Shown here piece after piece: positions 55,473 to 63,907 of a DNA stretch of 64,000 bases. Both the position numbers and the translations under genes were made by a program. Within the stretch, counting starts at the first letter, position 1. Each line of letters starts with the position of its first letter. The stretch spans positions 3,517,501-3,581,500 of the forward strand of contig NZ_JAWXYB010000018.1 of the NCBI RefSeq assembly GCF_033842475.1, read 5' to 3'. The DNA is from Acidiphilium acidophilum (GTDB lineage Bacteria > Pseudomonadota > Alphaproteobacteria > Acetobacterales > Acetobacteraceae). The notes under the pieces are model-generated. The model was not told the origin of the DNA. It saw only the letters and a list, made by a program, of their open reading frames with translations, and searched no databases.

Positions 55473-55600
55473 TTACACGAATTGAGGCAGGACCCCGTAA
55501 TACCTGACTGACCTCGCCTTCCGGCCTGCCTCCGCTACCGCAACTATATGCCGGGCCTTGGCAACGTCCAGCCCAACGAAACCTCGCTATACTGATCCAT
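55473..55600 (-). pseudogene. IS110-family transposase fragment (N-terminus, frameshifted)
   Basis: The minus strand begins MDQYSEV and, after a one-base deletion, continues GFVGLDVAKARHIVAVAEAG up to VRYYGVLPQFV and a stop. GLDVAK with its Asp is the hallmark start of IS110/IS1111 DEDD transposases. Only about 40 of more than 300 residues are present. Confidence 0.65.
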
Positions 55601-56145
55601 GGTTCGTCCTCCTGCGCTGAAGGTAGGCCAACCCCATGCGGGCAACCCTCGCCACGGCGCAGCGTAGGCCGAACCACCCCAAGTCTGGGAACGGACATGC
55701 CATCTTACATATCAGACATGGCCAAGGTCCCCAGTCGGGGGCCCGCGTTTTGACAACCCACCGCGATGGACGTCAATGCCATCCGGAACGGCTCCGTTCG
55801 ATGCGGCGGGTTACCAGCATGAACCGCGCTGCCGCGGCTGGTGGACATGGAGCACGAGCGTTCGCCGTCCCTATCTCAAGTCAACGCTCGAAATGCTCAT
55901 CCCCGATCGGTAGTGGTGCGTGGGCCAGCATGGGCGTTAGCGGCCGCTCATGAGCAGGATCACGTTGTTTGATGGTCGTCCGGTCGCGAAATTTGATGGA
56001 CTTCCGGGTTCCACTTCCCGTGTTCTGTAGGGGTCCCGGGAAGCGGGAAGCGGAAGTATCGCAGTGGTGATGCGTGGCCCGTTGGGCTTGGTAGTTGAGG
56101 ATTGCCATGCCTTAATTGCGATTGATCCACGTGGCGCGAAGGGGG
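55601..56145. other. Gene-free stretch, probably including the left end of the transposon block
   Basis: No gene seen. At 55968-56007 two imperfect direct repeats GTTTGATGGTCGTCCGG and ATTTGATGGACTTCCGG occur 21 bp apart, as expected of transposase-binding sites at a transposon end. A matching inverted copy was not found on the other side of the block. Confidence 0.4.
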
Positions 56146-57099
56146 TCAGTTTTGGGTGAGGCGGTACCCTTCGGGGGATTTGGTGACGCATCCGTTGTCG
56201 ATCATCGCGGTGAGGCGCTGATAGAGGGTGGCGGCGCGGATGCGGCAGCGGGCACGGAGATCGGTGAACGGCTGGGGTTGTCCGGTTTCGGCGAGGGCGG
56301 CGGTGATGCGATCGTCGAGAGATTTTGGTGTGGCATTGTCGGGTGACGGCGCGCTGGCGTGACTGGGTTCGAGTGCCAGGGCATTATCGTGCTGGTTCAG
56401 TTCGAGTGTGATGCTGGGCATGGCGGGCGCGGCGCGATGCTCTGGGGTGAGGATGATGCGATCGTCGCCATCGCGGCGGAGATAGAGGTTGGAATCGCCC
56501 CAGGCGTGGAACTCGGATGATCCGCGCAGGGCCTGACCGGCGCGGAGTGTCCCGGCGCCTTTTTTGGCATGGTGGACGACAGCGACGGCGACGGCATGGT
56601 GCCGCTGCATCTCGCGCAGGAAGGCGAGCAGGGGCGCGACTTCGCCGCTGACATTCTCATCGATGCGATGCAGACGCACGAACGGATCGAGCACGAGGAG
56701 CCGTGGCTTCAGCCTGGCGATGGTGTCGGCGAGACGCTCGCGGTCGGCATCGAGATCGAGGCGCAGGCTGGGTGCGGTGATCACCTGAACGTCGAGGGCG
56801 GCGAGTTTGGTTCCGGCGGCCGCACAAATGCTTTCGAGGCGCCGGCGGACGATGTGAAGCGCGTCCTCGGCGGGATAGAGCAGGACGCGGCCGGGGCGGG
56901 TCACGGCGAAGCGACGCAGACAGGGGACTCCCGCGGCGACGGCGACGGCCAGATCGAGGGCGAGGAAAGATTTGCCGCATTTGGGTTCTCCGCCGATGAT
57001 GCCGACGGCTTCTTCCGCCCACAGTCCCTCGACGAGCCAGCGGTGCTGCTCGGGGCGATCGGTGAGGTGGTAGGCTGGCTGGACCGGAAGCGGGGTCAT
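56146..57099 (-). CDS. RepA-like AAA ATPase (AAA_25 type) of a transposon block
   Basis: 317 residues. Walker A IGGEPKCGKSFLALDLA (about 35-51), Walker B LLVLDPFVRLH and VVHHAKKGAG are those of the RSF1010 RepA-like RecA-fold ATPases. The last 70 residues resemble a winged helix (LYQRLTAMIDNGCVTKSPEG). It starts just inside the end of the ExeA-type ATPase gene, so the two are cotranscribed. Its role in transposition, perhaps remodelling the target or assisting replication, is unknown. Confidence 0.8.
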   Translation of the reverse strand: MTPLPVQPAYHLTDRPEQHRWLVEGLWAEEAVGIIGGEPKCGKSFLALDLAVAVAAGVPCLRRFAVTRPGRVLLYPAEDALHIVRRRLESICAAAGTKLAALDVQVITAPSLRLDLDADRERLADTIARLKPRLLVLDPFVRLHRIDENVSGEVAPLLAFLREMQRHHAVAVAVVHHAKKGAGTLRAGQALRGSSEFHAWGDSNLYLRRDGDDRIILTPEHRAAPAMPSITLELNQHDNALALEPSHASAPSPDNATPKSLDDRITAALAETGQPQPFTDLRARCRIRAATLYQRLTAMIDNGCVTKSPEGYRLTQN

Positions 57100-57941
57100 C
57101 GCCGTTGGCGGGCGGTCGCCTTGGTTGTGTTTGGCGTGGGTATGGCGAAGGTTTCGAAGAACAGCGTCTCGTCGATCTGATGCGCCTCGCGCTGTGCAGC
57201 GGCGTCCAGCAGGTCGGCCGCCATGATCATCAGGGTTCGCAGATTGCCTTGGGCGTGATCGCAGATCGTCGCGATCACTTCCGGGGTCATCAGGGTGGCG
57301 GCACCGGCCTGGCGGAGGGCAAGCTGCAGGGTCTCCTGCAGATCCTGCGGAGTGGCGCGTTCGATCGCCAGACGTACACGCATGCGGCTGGCGAGGGGAA
57401 GGAACTCCTCGGAGCGCAGGCGTTCGGCGAGCCGTCCGTCGCCGGCCAGGACGATGGTCAGGAGGATGTGGGAGTCGAGGTCGGCGGAGGCGAGCAGGCG
57501 GAGTTCGGCGAGCACGGCGGGCTGCATCTCCTGCGCTTCATCGACCAGCAGAACCGGCCGGGAGAGGGTCGTCTGGATATGAGCCTGCCAGCGCTGGCGC
57601 AGGATTTTAGCCCCGCCCCAGCGATTATGCGGGCGTAACTCGACGCCGAACAACTCGCCCATCTCGCGGTAGAAATCGGCGATGTTGGCCTGAGGCCGGC
57701 TGATCACGCCGACGGTCACGTCGCGCAATGTCGCCAGCGACGCGGCCAGAATGCGCAAGGCGGCGGATTTGCCGGAACCCGGTGCACCGGTGACCAGAGC
57801 GAAGCCGCCTTCGCCGGCAAGATGCTGGACGCGCCAACAGAACGATTCCAGACGAGGCGAGACATGCAGGGCCTCGTTCGGCACGTTGGGCGTGAACGGG
57901 TTCCATTTGAGACCGTACAGTGCGAGCAGTTTGTTGTTCAC
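57096..57941 (-). CDS. ExeA/TniB-type AAA ATPase of a transposon block
   Basis: From GTG 57941 (AAGGAG 7 bp upstream, overlapping the transposase stop as GTGA) there are 281 residues: N-terminal ALYGLKWNPFTPNVP typical of ExeA-like proteins, Walker A GAPGSGKSA, Walker B VLLVDEAQEM, sensor region and the TniB-like helical C-terminus. Such ATPases select or mark target DNA for the transposase, like TniB or MuB. The open frame upstream of 57941 is a shadow of the transposase gene. Confidence 0.88.
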   Translation of the reverse strand: MNNKLLALYGLKWNPFTPNVPNEALHVSPRLESFCWRVQHLAGEGGFALVTGAPGSGKSAALRILAASLATLRDVTVGVISRPQANIADFYREMGELFGVELRPHNRWGGAKILRQRWQAHIQTTLSRPVLLVDEAQEMQPAVLAELRLLASADLDSHILLTIVLAGDGRLAERLRSEEFLPLASRMRVRLAIERATPQDLQETLQLALRQAGAATLMTPEVIATICDHAQGNLRTLMIMAADLLDAAAQREAHQIDETLFFETFAIPTPNTTKATARQRR

Positions 57942-59410
57942 GCGTCGTCTCCTTCGTGTTTGGGGAGATAGGCTGGGGGCAGTCCGGTTGCCGCTTGCCG
58001 CTCGATCATATCGGCCAGCAACGGCGCGATCCCGCGGGTCGGCGGCGCGACCGGGTCGACGCTGACAGGCTGCAAGCTGCGGCGCAGGCCGTTGGCGTTG
58101 GCGGCCTTGTCCTGGGGGAACAGCCTGCAGAGCACGGTGCCGGTTTGCGGATCGACGAGGTGAACCAGGGCAAGATCCCAGGCGGCGAAGCGGACCTCCA
58201 ATGTGGTGAGGTGCCGATATTGGTTCGGCACTTCGAACCGGCGGCCTTCGATGACGATCGTGCCATCGCTCCTTCGCAAGGTCCGCTGCTCGCTGCGGGT
58301 GAACGCCAGTCTCAGAGTTGCGGCATCCGGGCATGGTCGTGTCACGGTGGGGCCGGCGAGAAAGCGCGCCAGGGGGGTGGCGTCGATCTCGCTGTGGTGC
58401 TTGCGATTGTAGTCGTAGTCTACCCAGGCCTGGGTCGCCTCGTTGAGCCGGGCCAGGGTGAGGTCATTGACACCTTCGAGCATGGCCATCAGCCGACCCT
58501 CGACCGATCCCCAGAGGACCTCCTGCTTGCCGTTCATGTAGGGGCTGTAGGGCAGCGTGGTCTGATGAACCACGCCGAGCCGGGCGAGACCTTCGGTGAT
58601 CTCGGTCGCCGTCATCGCCGCGCCGTTGTCACTCATGGCCGAGCGGGGCATGCCGCGCTTCTGCATGGCCTGCGACAGACCGTGGGCAATGACCTCCGCG
58701 CTCTCGGACAGATACCATTGCAGGTGGCAGGCCAACCGCGAGCGGTCATCGAGCACACCGAACAGGATCGGCGTTCGCCACTCCCCTCGCGGTGTCAGCA
58801 CCTTGCGCGAACCGGAATGACAATCCCAGTGCCAGGTTCCGTTCACATACTCGGCCTCATAGCTGCGGACCTCACGCGCATCGAGCTTGGCTGCGGCAGC
58901 CAGCGCGCCGGCGGTCTGGCGCGTCGTCATCGGGCACCGCTTGGTCAAGCCATGGGTCATCAGGAACCGCCGGACCGTGGCGTAGGAGGGCACCGGGCGC
59001 AGTTCGGACCGGGTCTCGGCCAAGGCGACGAGATTGTCGTGATGCAACCGCATACTCCAACTCTTGTGGGCTTGATATTGAGCCCGCAGGGTCTGGCGGA
59101 TCTCATCAGTCATCGACGCCTGCTGGCCGGCGTCCTCGCGACGTTTGCGCCGCAGCACGCCCACCGGGTCTTGGCGCTCATTGCGGCCGATGTAGAACCA
59201 GCGCTCGATCGTCGAGACGCCAAAGCGAACCGGTTCACCGGTACTCGGATGCCGCCATTCACGGGCCGCCAGTTGCTTCAGGGCCGCGCGCAGCGCGCCC
59301 GCCTCCGGCGGTGCGGCCAACAAGTGACCGATCACCGAGAACCGCAGTTGCGCCCAACGCTCCTGAACACGCGATCTGCCTCGTTCCGTCACGTCTGCCC
59401 TCCAAACCAA
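57938..59410 (-). CDS. Integrase-type DDE transposase (Mu/TniA/IS481-like)
   Basis: 490 residues. An N-terminal helix-turn-helix region includes VRFGVSTIERWFYIGR. The rve catalytic core has Asp 196 (WHWDCHSG), Asp 261 (SDNGA) and Glu 297 (NGKQEVLWG), an exact D-35-E spacing. The C-terminal Mu-type beta-barrel region is VEVP-like (RRFEVPNQYRHL). With the two ATPase genes downstream it forms a three-gene transposition module, similar in plan to Tn5053 tniA-tniB. Confidence 0.9.
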   Translation of the reverse strand: MVWRADVTERGRSRVQERWAQLRFSVIGHLLAAPPEAGALRAALKQLAAREWRHPSTGEPVRFGVSTIERWFYIGRNERQDPVGVLRRKRREDAGQQASMTDEIRQTLRAQYQAHKSWSMRLHHDNLVALAETRSELRPVPSYATVRRFLMTHGLTKRCPMTTRQTAGALAAAAKLDAREVRSYEAEYVNGTWHWDCHSGSRKVLTPRGEWRTPILFGVLDDRSRLACHLQWYLSESAEVIAHGLSQAMQKRGMPRSAMSDNGAAMTATEITEGLARLGVVHQTTLPYSPYMNGKQEVLWGSVEGRLMAMLEGVNDLTLARLNEATQAWVDYDYNRKHHSEIDATPLARFLAGPTVTRPCPDAATLRLAFTRSEQRTLRRSDGTIVIEGRRFEVPNQYRHLTTLEVRFAAWDLALVHLVDPQTGTVLCRLFPQDKAANANGLRRSLQPVSVDPVAPPTRGIAPLLADMIERQAATGLPPAYLPKHEGDDA

Positions 59411-59480
59411 TCAGCGGGCTTACGGTAAGCACCTCACCGATCGTCGGCGACGTGCATCTTCTGCGGGTCGGCGACGCCCG

Positions 59481-60062
59481 TCAGAAAGCGCGCATCGCCG
59501 AGGCTCCGCCGGTCAACGGCCCCAGGAACCGAAGCAGGGAGACGAGCTGTTGTTCGATGCCGCCGCGAAAACGAGCGAGCACCGAGGCTGGCAGGGTCGC
59601 GGTGTCGACCGGAGGCATGAAGGCTGCCGCGGCAATCGGGCGGAACGCGCTCTCCTCGGAGGTGAATATCGAGAGCCACCAGACGCGCCAGCGCGCGACC
59701 GTCCGCCGATCGATCCCGAGCGTGGCTGACAATTGCCGCAGGCGGGTGGCGGTGAGCCCATGGCACATCGCCGAAATCAACGTCACCACTGTGGCGAGAT
59801 AGACCTTACGACCCAGAAAGCGCAGCGATGCCGGGGTGGTTCGCTTGCGACAACCGTCGATCGCGCAGCAGAAGCTGAAGCGTTGGCCGAACGCCTCACT
59901 CAAACCTGGGGGACCACCGCGCGGTTTGCGCTGAAATTGCGCCGAATGAAGGACGCCACCGCATGTCGTGCATCCTGCCGCCCGGGCGGTCGCCGCGATA
60001 TCGCGATCAAACAGGAGCAACTGTTCATGAAACTTGGCATCAGCCAGCACTGCTTGATACAA
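59481..60062 (-). CDS. Cysteine-rich protein of the transposon block
   Basis: From TTG 60062 there are 193 residues (LYQAVLADAKFHEQLLLFDR). Cysteines are arranged as GCTTCGG and FCCAIDGCRKR, a likely zinc ribbon, followed by a helix-turn-helix-like part RLRQLSATLGIDRRTVARWR. No named family is recognised. The frame extends upstream but without the conserved character. The gene lies 70 bp upstream of the transposase on the same strand and may be a DNA-binding accessory factor of the element. Confidence 0.75.
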   Translation of the reverse strand: MYQAVLADAKFHEQLLLFDRDIAATARAAGCTTCGGVLHSAQFQRKPRGGPPGLSEAFGQRFSFCCAIDGCRKRTTPASLRFLGRKVYLATVVTLISAMCHGLTATRLRQLSATLGIDRRTVARWRVWWLSIFTSEESAFRPIAAAAFMPPVDTATLPASVLARFRGGIEQQLVSLLRFLGPLTGGASAMRAF

Positions 60063-60094
60063 GGGGCACCATCCTTTGAATTGAAATTGGCGGG

Positions 60095-60547
60095 ATGACC
60101 AAAGTCGGACGCAATAATCTCTGTCCCTGCGGCAGCGGCAAGAAATACAAGCGCTGCTGCATGGCCCAAGATGAGGCAACCGCCCGCGAGGCCCGCGCAA
60201 GCGCCGCAAGCGCCGCAGTGTCGCCCCTCTCGGCCCATCTCTGCGAGGACTGCAACCACGATCTGGATGATGCCGCCAATGCGGTTTTTGCTTTGATCGA
60301 GGCGAAGCAATTCGATGAGGCTGAACGGGGCGCCCACGACGTTCTGGCACGCTTCCCCAACGTCCACGACGGCTACGAGTGCCTGGGCCGGCTGCATCAG
60401 GCCAAGGGGGACCATCGCCAGGCGATCGAGTGTTACCGCAAGGTCATCGCGTTCGCCGTCGAGGAACCGCAGTACTACGACCCGGAATTCGTCGATCACT
60501 TCCAGGCACTGATCGCCCACATCGAAACTCAGGCATCCAGCGGCTGA
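60095..60547 (+). CDS. SEC-C motif protein with TPR-like helices
   Basis: 150 residues. The N-terminal SEC-C zinc motif GRNNLCPCGSGKKYKRCC is complete; residues 75-145 form TPR-like helices (YECLGRLHQAKGDHRQAIEC). SEC-C domains bind zinc and contact SecB or ribosomes in other proteins, but small SEC-C/TPR proteins have no defined role. It diverges from the cysteine-rich transposon gene with only 32 bp between them, so it may be a passenger of the same element. Confidence 0.85.
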   Translation: MTKVGRNNLCPCGSGKKYKRCCMAQDEATAREARASAASAAVSPLSAHLCEDCNHDLDDAANAVFALIEAKQFDEAERGAHDVLARFPNVHDGYECLGRLHQAKGDHRQAIECYRKVIAFAVEEPQYYDPEFVDHFQALIAHIETQASSG

Positions 60548-60663
60548 TCCTTCCGGCCCACCCCTGCCCAGCATCGCCGGGTGTTCGGCAGCGTCAAGGC
60601 ATCCACGCCTGCGGCGCGGAGCGTCGAGTAGGCGTGGCAGATTACTCCACCACGCCTCTCACA

Positions 60664-60693
60664 GAACCGGACATGCGGGCCCGCATCCGGCTC
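60664..60693 (-). ncRNA. Group II intron domain V lacking its apical tetraloop
   Basis: The minus strand begins GAGCCGGATGCGGG and ends CCCGCATGTCCGGTTC. The stem and the two-base bulge fit domain V, but only 30 nt are present instead of 34. The two arms meet as GCGGGCCCGC with no GNRA tetraloop. Domain VI follows at 60658-60623. Confidence 0.75.
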
Positions 60694-60705
60694 CTTGGGT
60701 CGATA

Positions 60706-62181
60706 TCAGAGTGCCAGCGTAAGCTGGTCGCTGACCCGAGGGGTGTTGAGTTCGCTCCAGCGTGTTTTGAGTGAGACCATCCGCTCGCAAAACCAAGCGG
60801 GCGGGTAAGCCTTCGTCATGCCAGGCCGGTTCGATTTTACCCAGCTCCCCTTGCCGCAATACGCTGCCCCTGCAGCGGCCTTTTTGCTGATCTTTCGGGC
60901 AAGCAGATGCCGATAGAGGAAGCGCGATCGCTTCCTCTGGCGCACAATGATCGCCCTGAGCCGACGGCGAACGTGGGCGTCGATCGCCCCAAGTTCACGC
61001 GCCGCTTCCGGCGTACAAAGCCGGTAGTGCGCTATCCATCCGTTCAGGTAACGGCTGAGAGCCTCCATACAGGAGTTAATCGACCGACCCCAATTGGGCG
61101 GCGTCAGTTCCCGTATGGTGTTCATCACCGCCCGCTTCGCCTTGTCGGACAGCGTAATCCCCGTATTGGGGGACGCGCGATCGTTACAGAGGAAGCGGAA
61201 GCCAAGGAAATGAACCTGTTCCGGTTTGCGGACCGCGCTCTTCTCTTCGTTGATCTGGAGCCGCAGTCGGTGCTCCAGAAATCGCCGAAGAGATGCCATG
61301 ATCCGTATCCCGGCCCGTTCGCTGCGCACGAAGATATTTGCGTCGTCGGCATAGCGGACGAAGCGCAGCCCGCGCCGCGCCAGTTCCTGATCGAATTCAT
61401 CGAGTACGATGTTCGACAGCAACGGCGAGAGCGGACCGCCCTGCGGGGTTCCTTCCTCGACGGCGACACGTGTGCCGTCCGGCATCACCACGGCAGCTTT
61501 CAGCATCCGGCGTACAAGATTGAGGACACGTCGGTCGGTAATTCGCTGGCTCATACGATCCAGCAGGCGTTGATGATGAACCCGGTCGAAAAATTTCGCC
61601 AAGTCCAGATCAACCACCACCCGATAGCCCGCTTCCAGATAGCCGGTCGCTTCGGCAATCGCCGTGTGGGCGCCGCGGTTGGGACGGAAACCGTGACTGC
61701 TGGTGTGAAAAGATGGTTCGTAGATCGGCTCCAGGACCTGGAGCACGGCTTGCTGAACCACCCTCGTCACCACGTTCGGAATGCCAAGCCCGCGCTGACC
61801 GCCACCGGGCTTGGGAATCCAAACCCGCCGGATGTCGCCCGGACGAAAACGTTCCGCCAGAAGATCACGGCGTAGCACAGCCAGCAGGCGCGGAGCTTGC
61901 GCTTCGGCCTCCTCGACTGTCTGGCCGTCGACTCCCGGGGCACCCTTGTTGCGTATTACGTTCAGCAGCGCCCGTGCGAGGTTTGCCTCGGACGCCACTT
62001 CCTCCAGCAGCCGATCGGGATCGGCCGCCCGGGCGGCAGGACCTGCCGTGGTTTTGCGCTTCGCTGTATGCAGCAGCCACGGTCGATTCTCGGATGCGTC
62101 CGAGCGTCTCCCGTCGTCGCCCCCTTGCTGTTGGCGGCGGTGAGAATCCGCGCATAAACGGCGCGTAGCTGCCGAGTCCAT
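60706..62181 (-). CDS. ltrA: Group II intron reverse transcriptase/maturase (N-terminus replaced by insertion)
   Basis: 491 residues. RT domain blocks include NKGAPGVDGQTV, RVWIPKPGGGQRGLGIPNV, DLAKFFDRVHHQRLL, PQGGPLSPLLSN and the catalytic FVRYADDAN; the maturase X domain has SRYLNGWIAHYRLC. Residues 1-18 come from the inserted element; the original frame continues on the far side as LSFVFADSPQ, giving the usual FADSPQ-GG-D start of these proteins. Whether the present ATG at 62181 is used is unknown. Confidence 0.9.
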   Translation of the reverse strand: MDSAATRRLCADSHRRQQQGGDDGRRSDASENRPWLLHTAKRKTTAGPAARAADPDRLLEEVASEANLARALLNVIRNKGAPGVDGQTVEEAEAQAPRLLAVLRRDLLAERFRPGDIRRVWIPKPGGGQRGLGIPNVVTRVVQQAVLQVLEPIYEPSFHTSSHGFRPNRGAHTAIAEATGYLEAGYRVVVDLDLAKFFDRVHHQRLLDRMSQRITDRRVLNLVRRMLKAAVVMPDGTRVAVEEGTPQGGPLSPLLSNIVLDEFDQELARRGLRFVRYADDANIFVRSERAGIRIMASLRRFLEHRLRLQINEEKSAVRKPEQVHFLGFRFLCNDRASPNTGITLSDKAKRAVMNTIRELTPPNWGRSINSCMEALSRYLNGWIAHYRLCTPEAARELGAIDAHVRRRLRAIIVRQRKRSRFLYRHLLARKISKKAAAGAAYCGKGSWVKSNRPGMTKAYPPAWFCERMVSLKTRWSELNTPRVSDQLTLAL

Positions 62182-62405
62182 TTAAATGGACGGCACTGAC
62201 CGGCCTTTACGGCAACCTGGACCCGGCGCCTAAATCACACGAGAACCAGATCGGCCGGGTACGAGGTCCGTCAGGAAACGCAGAACGTTCGAGGATTTGA
62301 ATCAGCTGGGGAAGTGAGCAGTTGTTGGACCAGATGACCAAAGACAGTGTGAATTGCGTCAGCAGGTCATGCTCGGCCGCAGGCGTTGATGGAATAATCT
62401 GCAGA

Positions 62406-62843
62406 ATGTTCGTTTGCAGTCGCTGTCTGTGCCAAGTGCTTGTCTGCCCACAGTGCGACCGAGGTCAGATCTACTGCATGCGAACTTGCGCCCGGGAAGC
62501 TCGTCGTGAACGGCAAAGAGAAGCTCGCCGACGTTATCAGGCAACCCCGCGAGGACGTGTCATGCATGCGGCGAGAAATCGCCATTACCGCGCTCGGGCG
62601 GTCCGCGTGACGGATCATGGTCCTGCTAAGCAACCGGAAACCGCGCTTTCGCGTGGATTGGCAATCGCCGGGGCTTCGCGAAAGCCCTGGACCAGCAGTA
62701 CTCCCCCAGGACATCACCTCTGTCATCGTTGCGGTCGCTCCGTTTCACCTTTCGTGCGCTTGACAGGTCTCCGGCCTCAACGTCGCCCGAGCCGGATTGC
62801 CAGGATTGATCAAAACGACACCGGCGCGCGACGCCCACCCTGA
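62406..62843 (+). CDS. Cysteine-rich putative zinc-binding protein carried by the insertion
   Basis: 145 residues from ATG 62406 (MFVCSRCLCQVLVCPQCDRG). Two CxxC knuckles, CSRC and CPQC, are followed by GQIYCMRTCAREARRERQRE and a very basic stretch with ARRRYQATPRGR. A third CxxC (CHRC) lies near the C-terminus. It resembles basic cysteine-rich proteins I recall as common passengers of insertion sequences; their role is unknown. The composition suggests nucleic-acid binding. It is the only convincing gene of the element. Confidence 0.65.
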   Translation: MFVCSRCLCQVLVCPQCDRGQIYCMRTCAREARRERQREARRRYQATPRGRVMHAARNRHYRARAVRVTDHGPAKQPETALSRGLAIAGASRKPWTSSTPPGHHLCHRCGRSVSPFVRLTGLRPQRRPSRIARIDQNDTGARRPP

Positions 62844-62941
62844 AAGCGCCAGCGCCACTGATACAACACCAATCCTGTAGTTCGATCAGCACGGCCATCC
62901 TGTCGTCCCGACCTGCGAATTCCGACGCTGTCGCGCGCAGC

Positions 62942-63002
62942 GGCGGTCAAGGATGGCCGAAGGCCACCGCGCTCTTGCGCGGCGCGAAGCGTCCTTGACG
63001 GC
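62942..63002. terminator. Long inverted repeat after the zinc-protein gene
   Basis: CGGTCAAGGA and TCCTTGACGG face each other, with GGCCGAAGGCC and CGCGCTCTTGCGCG as inner hairpins. It lies about 100 bp after the stop of the cysteine-rich protein within the insertion and could end its transcript. No T-run follows. Confidence 0.4.
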
Positions 63003-63731
63003 TGCGAGCACGGCAGCAGCCTCAGAGCAGAGGGACAGCTACCCACTGCCACTGCCTCCTCCGCCAACTCTCCCACACCGTGTCAAACTGCCCCGCACTC
63101 ATTAAGTCAATTCACTATGGTAACTATCCCGCGCCGTTTATGCGCGGATTCTCACCGCCGCCAACACTTGCGGGCTGTCGGCGAACACGAAGCTCAATTG
63201 ACGATGTCCCGTCCTTTTCAACCCATCTCTCCCTTTGCTCAGCTGGCTTTCACCAGCTTCATCGCTCCTACGAAGAGATCCGACTTCTGCATGGGCATCG
63301 TTCCGTCGTCGTTGCCTCCTCCGGGTCTACCGCTCACGCGGACCCATGCAGATCTCCCTGGGTAAGAGCACTGGATGTCCCGCCGCCTCCGCCCCCATTA
63401 CCGTCCCGGCCTCGGTTGGATTTTGGGCATCGCGTTCGAAGACACGCTCACCCGACCGGTCCGGCTTGCACAGAGGTTCACTTTCGTTCGGTGCTGCGGT
63501 TCGCCTCGGGCTTCTTCTCCACACGGCCTCGCGGCGCCAGGGCCGGCGTCTCACGACGGCGTATCCCTGCATGCAGTTGCCTCTGGCTCGCGGTTGCTAC
63601 CAACTCGCCCCGCGAAGGACTTTCACCTCCAATCCAGTGCCCATGCCAGGCACACCTCCTTGACCCTGCCTCCGCTCCCGGCGGTAGCAAATGCAGGTCG
63701 GCGCCGAGGAATGGTCTTTCAGTCTCACCAA

Positions 63732-63762
63732 GGAATGAATGGAATGAATGGAAGGAAGGAAT
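63732..63762. repeat. Short GGAATGAAT/GGAA tandem repeat
   Basis: Two GGAATGAAT units followed by three GGAA units lie between the intron's 5' end and the gene fragment at the window edge. It is a simple repeat with no evident function. Confidence 0.6.
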
Positions 63763-63907
63763 ACCCTACCCACAGATTATCCACGATCCGCGAGGTCGCC
63801 ACTCGGCCAAACCTCAAATACCGTGATCAAATACCGCCGAAAACCCATCGCTTTGCATGCTCAGGCTCACTCATCCGCGTCGCCAACGACCCGAGGCGCA
63901 CATGCCG

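Larger units (their letters stand above)
62129..63166 (+). mobile_element. 1,038-bp insertion with 37-bp perfect inverted repeats, no recognisable transposase
   Basis: The outer 37 bp at 62129-62165 and 63130-63166 are perfect inverted copies beginning TGTTGGCGGCGGTGAGAATC. The element is flanked by a 5-bp duplication CTTGC (62124-62128 and 63167-63171). Removing it and one CTTGC restores a continuous maturase frame. Ends starting with TGT and a 5-bp duplication recall IS21, but no istA or istB is present, so it is probably mobilised in trans. Confidence 0.85.
60623..63656 (-). mobile_element. Group II intron with its maturase gene, interrupted by a 1.0-kb insertion
   Basis: On the minus strand the 5' end is GTGTGCCTGG at 63656, followed by the typical GGAGGTGAAAGTCC stretch and RNA domains I-III (63656 to about 63240). 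The maturase gene, domain V (60693-60664) and domain VI with a bulged A, ending CTACTCGAC at 60623, follow. The total is about 3,034 bp, of which 1,043 bp are a later insertion including its target duplication. Frames read from the plus strand at 63080-63990 are antisense shadows. Confidence 0.8.
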
